DNA of 5,953 nt from Proteiniphilum sp. UBA4084 (GTDB lineage: Bacteria > Bacteroidota > Bacteroidia > Bacteroidales > Dysgonomonadaceae), in contig DFYK01000064.1 in assembly GCA_002383605.1 (NCBI GenBank), forward strand, positions 19,298 to 25,250, in the 5' to 3' direction. The position numbers and the translations under genes are program-made. Positions 5,188 to 5,953 of this stretch are shown here, in pieces; within the stretch, counting starts at the first letter, position 1, and each line of letters begins with the position of its first letter. The notes below the pieces were generated by a model. It searched no databases, was not told where the DNA came from, and saw nothing but the letters and a program-made list of their open reading frames with translations.

Positions 5188-5953
5188 ATTTCAATAACTT
5201 TACCATCAAGGCGCAGGAGGCGGTACAGAAGGCCATTGAGATTGCGCGGGGAAATAACCAGCAGATGATTGAGCCGGCTCACCTGTTGAAAGGGGTGGTG
5301 CTGGTGGGTGAAAATGTGACCAGCTTCCTGTTTCAGAAGCTGGGTGTGAATGCACCAAATCTGGAGAAGGTGGTCGACAGCGAGATAGAATCTTATCCGC
5401 GTGTATCGGGTGGCGAGCCCATGCTGAGCAGGGAGACCAATGCGGTTTTCCAGAAGGCGACGGATCTCACCGGCAAGATGGGCGATCAATATGTTTCTAT
5501 TGAACATCTGTTACTGGCTCTGGTTCAGGAGAACAACAATGCATCCCGCATGATGCGCGATGCCGGCATCACACCGGCTGAGTTGCAGAAAGCGATACAG
5601 GAATTGCGTAAGGGAGAGAAGGTAACCAGCCAGACAGCAGAGGAGACTTATCAGTCGCTGAGCAAGTATGCCATCAATCTGAATGAACGTGCCCGCAACG
5701 GCAAGCTCGACCCGGTGATCGGCCGTGATGAGGAGATACGCCGTGTACTGCAGATCCTCAGTCGTCGTACCAAAAATAATCCCATCCTGATTGGTGAGCC
5801 CGGAACAGGTAAGACTGCCATCGCAGAGGGACTGGCACACCGTATTGTGCGGGGTGACGTGCCGGAAAACCTCAAAAGCAAACAGTTATTTTCACTCGAC
5901 ATGGGCGCACTGATTGCCGGAGCCAAATACAAGGGAGAGTTTGAGGAACGATT
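5184..5953 (+). CDS. clpB: ATP-dependent chaperone ClpB (5' part, runs off the window)
   Basis: The first 256 codons of the Hsp100 disaggregase ClpB are present. ClpB forms cytoplasmic hexamers and pulls proteins out of aggregates together with DnaK/DnaJ/GrpE. The N-terminal double Clp_N domain covers about residues 1-145 (MNFNNFTIKAQEAVQKA and, in the second repeat, YVSIEHLLLALVQ). The linker to AAA-1 carries the typical LDPVIGRDEEIRRVLQILSR (about 175-194). Walker A is GEPGTGKT at 204-211, with Thr where many homologues have Val. The first pore loop GAKYKGEFEER begins near 246, with the substrate-gripping Tyr at about 249. Middle domain, Walker B and AAA-2 lie beyond the edge; the full protein should be about 860 residues. 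ATG 5184 gives the standard ClpB N-terminus. No Shine-Dalgarno sequence is obvious; the upstream stretch is A-rich. Heat-shock control is likely from the family and from the leader motifs. Confidence 0.95.
   Translation, partial: MNFNNFTIKAQEAVQKAIEIARGNNQQMIEPAHLLKGVVLVGENVTSFLFQKLGVNAPNLEKVVDSEIESYPRVSGGEPMLSRETNAVFQKATDLTGKMGDQYVSIEHLLLALVQENNNASRMMRDAGITPAELQKAIQELRKGEKVTSQTAEETYQSLSKYAINLNERARNGKLDPVIGRDEEIRRVLQILSRRTKNNPILIGEPGTGKTAIAEGLAHRIVRGDVPENLKSKQLFSLDMGALIAGAKYKGEFEER

Noticed and set aside
5136..5932. Three minus-strand reading frames over the 3' end of the window
   Set aside because: They are antisense to clpB, whose plus-strand frame is unmistakable and simply runs off the window.

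Overview
The window looks like a Bacteroidota chromosome, most likely Bacteroidales. The reasons are the TAnnTTTG-type promoter boxes, A-rich start regions without clear Shine-Dalgarno sequences, a transposase whose N-terminus is of a type I associate with Bacteroides-group genomes, and the protein types present. This assignment rests on pattern recognition; no search was run.

Layout: (1) 30-1415 (+) is a 12-helix major facilitator transporter resembling the MFSD1-like branch. (2) 1414-1628 is an intergenic block of heptamer repeats (TCAGGAT/TCAGCTA) inside a partly duplicated module of about 90-100 bp, ending in a 13-bp-stem hairpin between two convergent genes. (3) 3063-2407 (-) is a hemolysin III/TrhA (PAQR) membrane protein, followed after about 63 bp on the same strand by a VIT1/CCC1-family iron/manganese transporter (2343-1630). 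These two could form a short operon. A palindrome overlaps both the predicted -7 box and the better start codon of the hemolysin III gene. (4) About 3120-4740 is an IS110-family (DEDD transposase) insertion sequence. Its transposase gene begins at 3220 but is broken after codon 14 by about 72 bp carrying three in-frame stops. The remaining 394-residue frame lacks the first catalytic Asp. A structured non-coding stretch follows the gene and could hold the bridge RNA. (5) 4737-5183 has no convincing intact gene: it holds an A+T-rich stretch with two unrecognised coding remnants in different frames, then the clpB leader. (6) From 5184 to the window edge runs the 5' part of clpB, the heat-shock disaggregase. 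Upstream are a TGCCAAA/TTTGGCA inverted repeat, a sigma-54-like GG-N10-GA element and an 18-codon upstream reading frame overlapping the clpB start by ATGA.

The flanking genes look like ordinary chromosomal housekeeping or transport genes. The accessory content is the IS and the remnants beside it. The most notable item is the in-frame, three-stop insert in the transposase, which has matching ATC triplets at its two edges. It is most simply a disabling mini-insertion, but its geometry deserves comparison with other copies.
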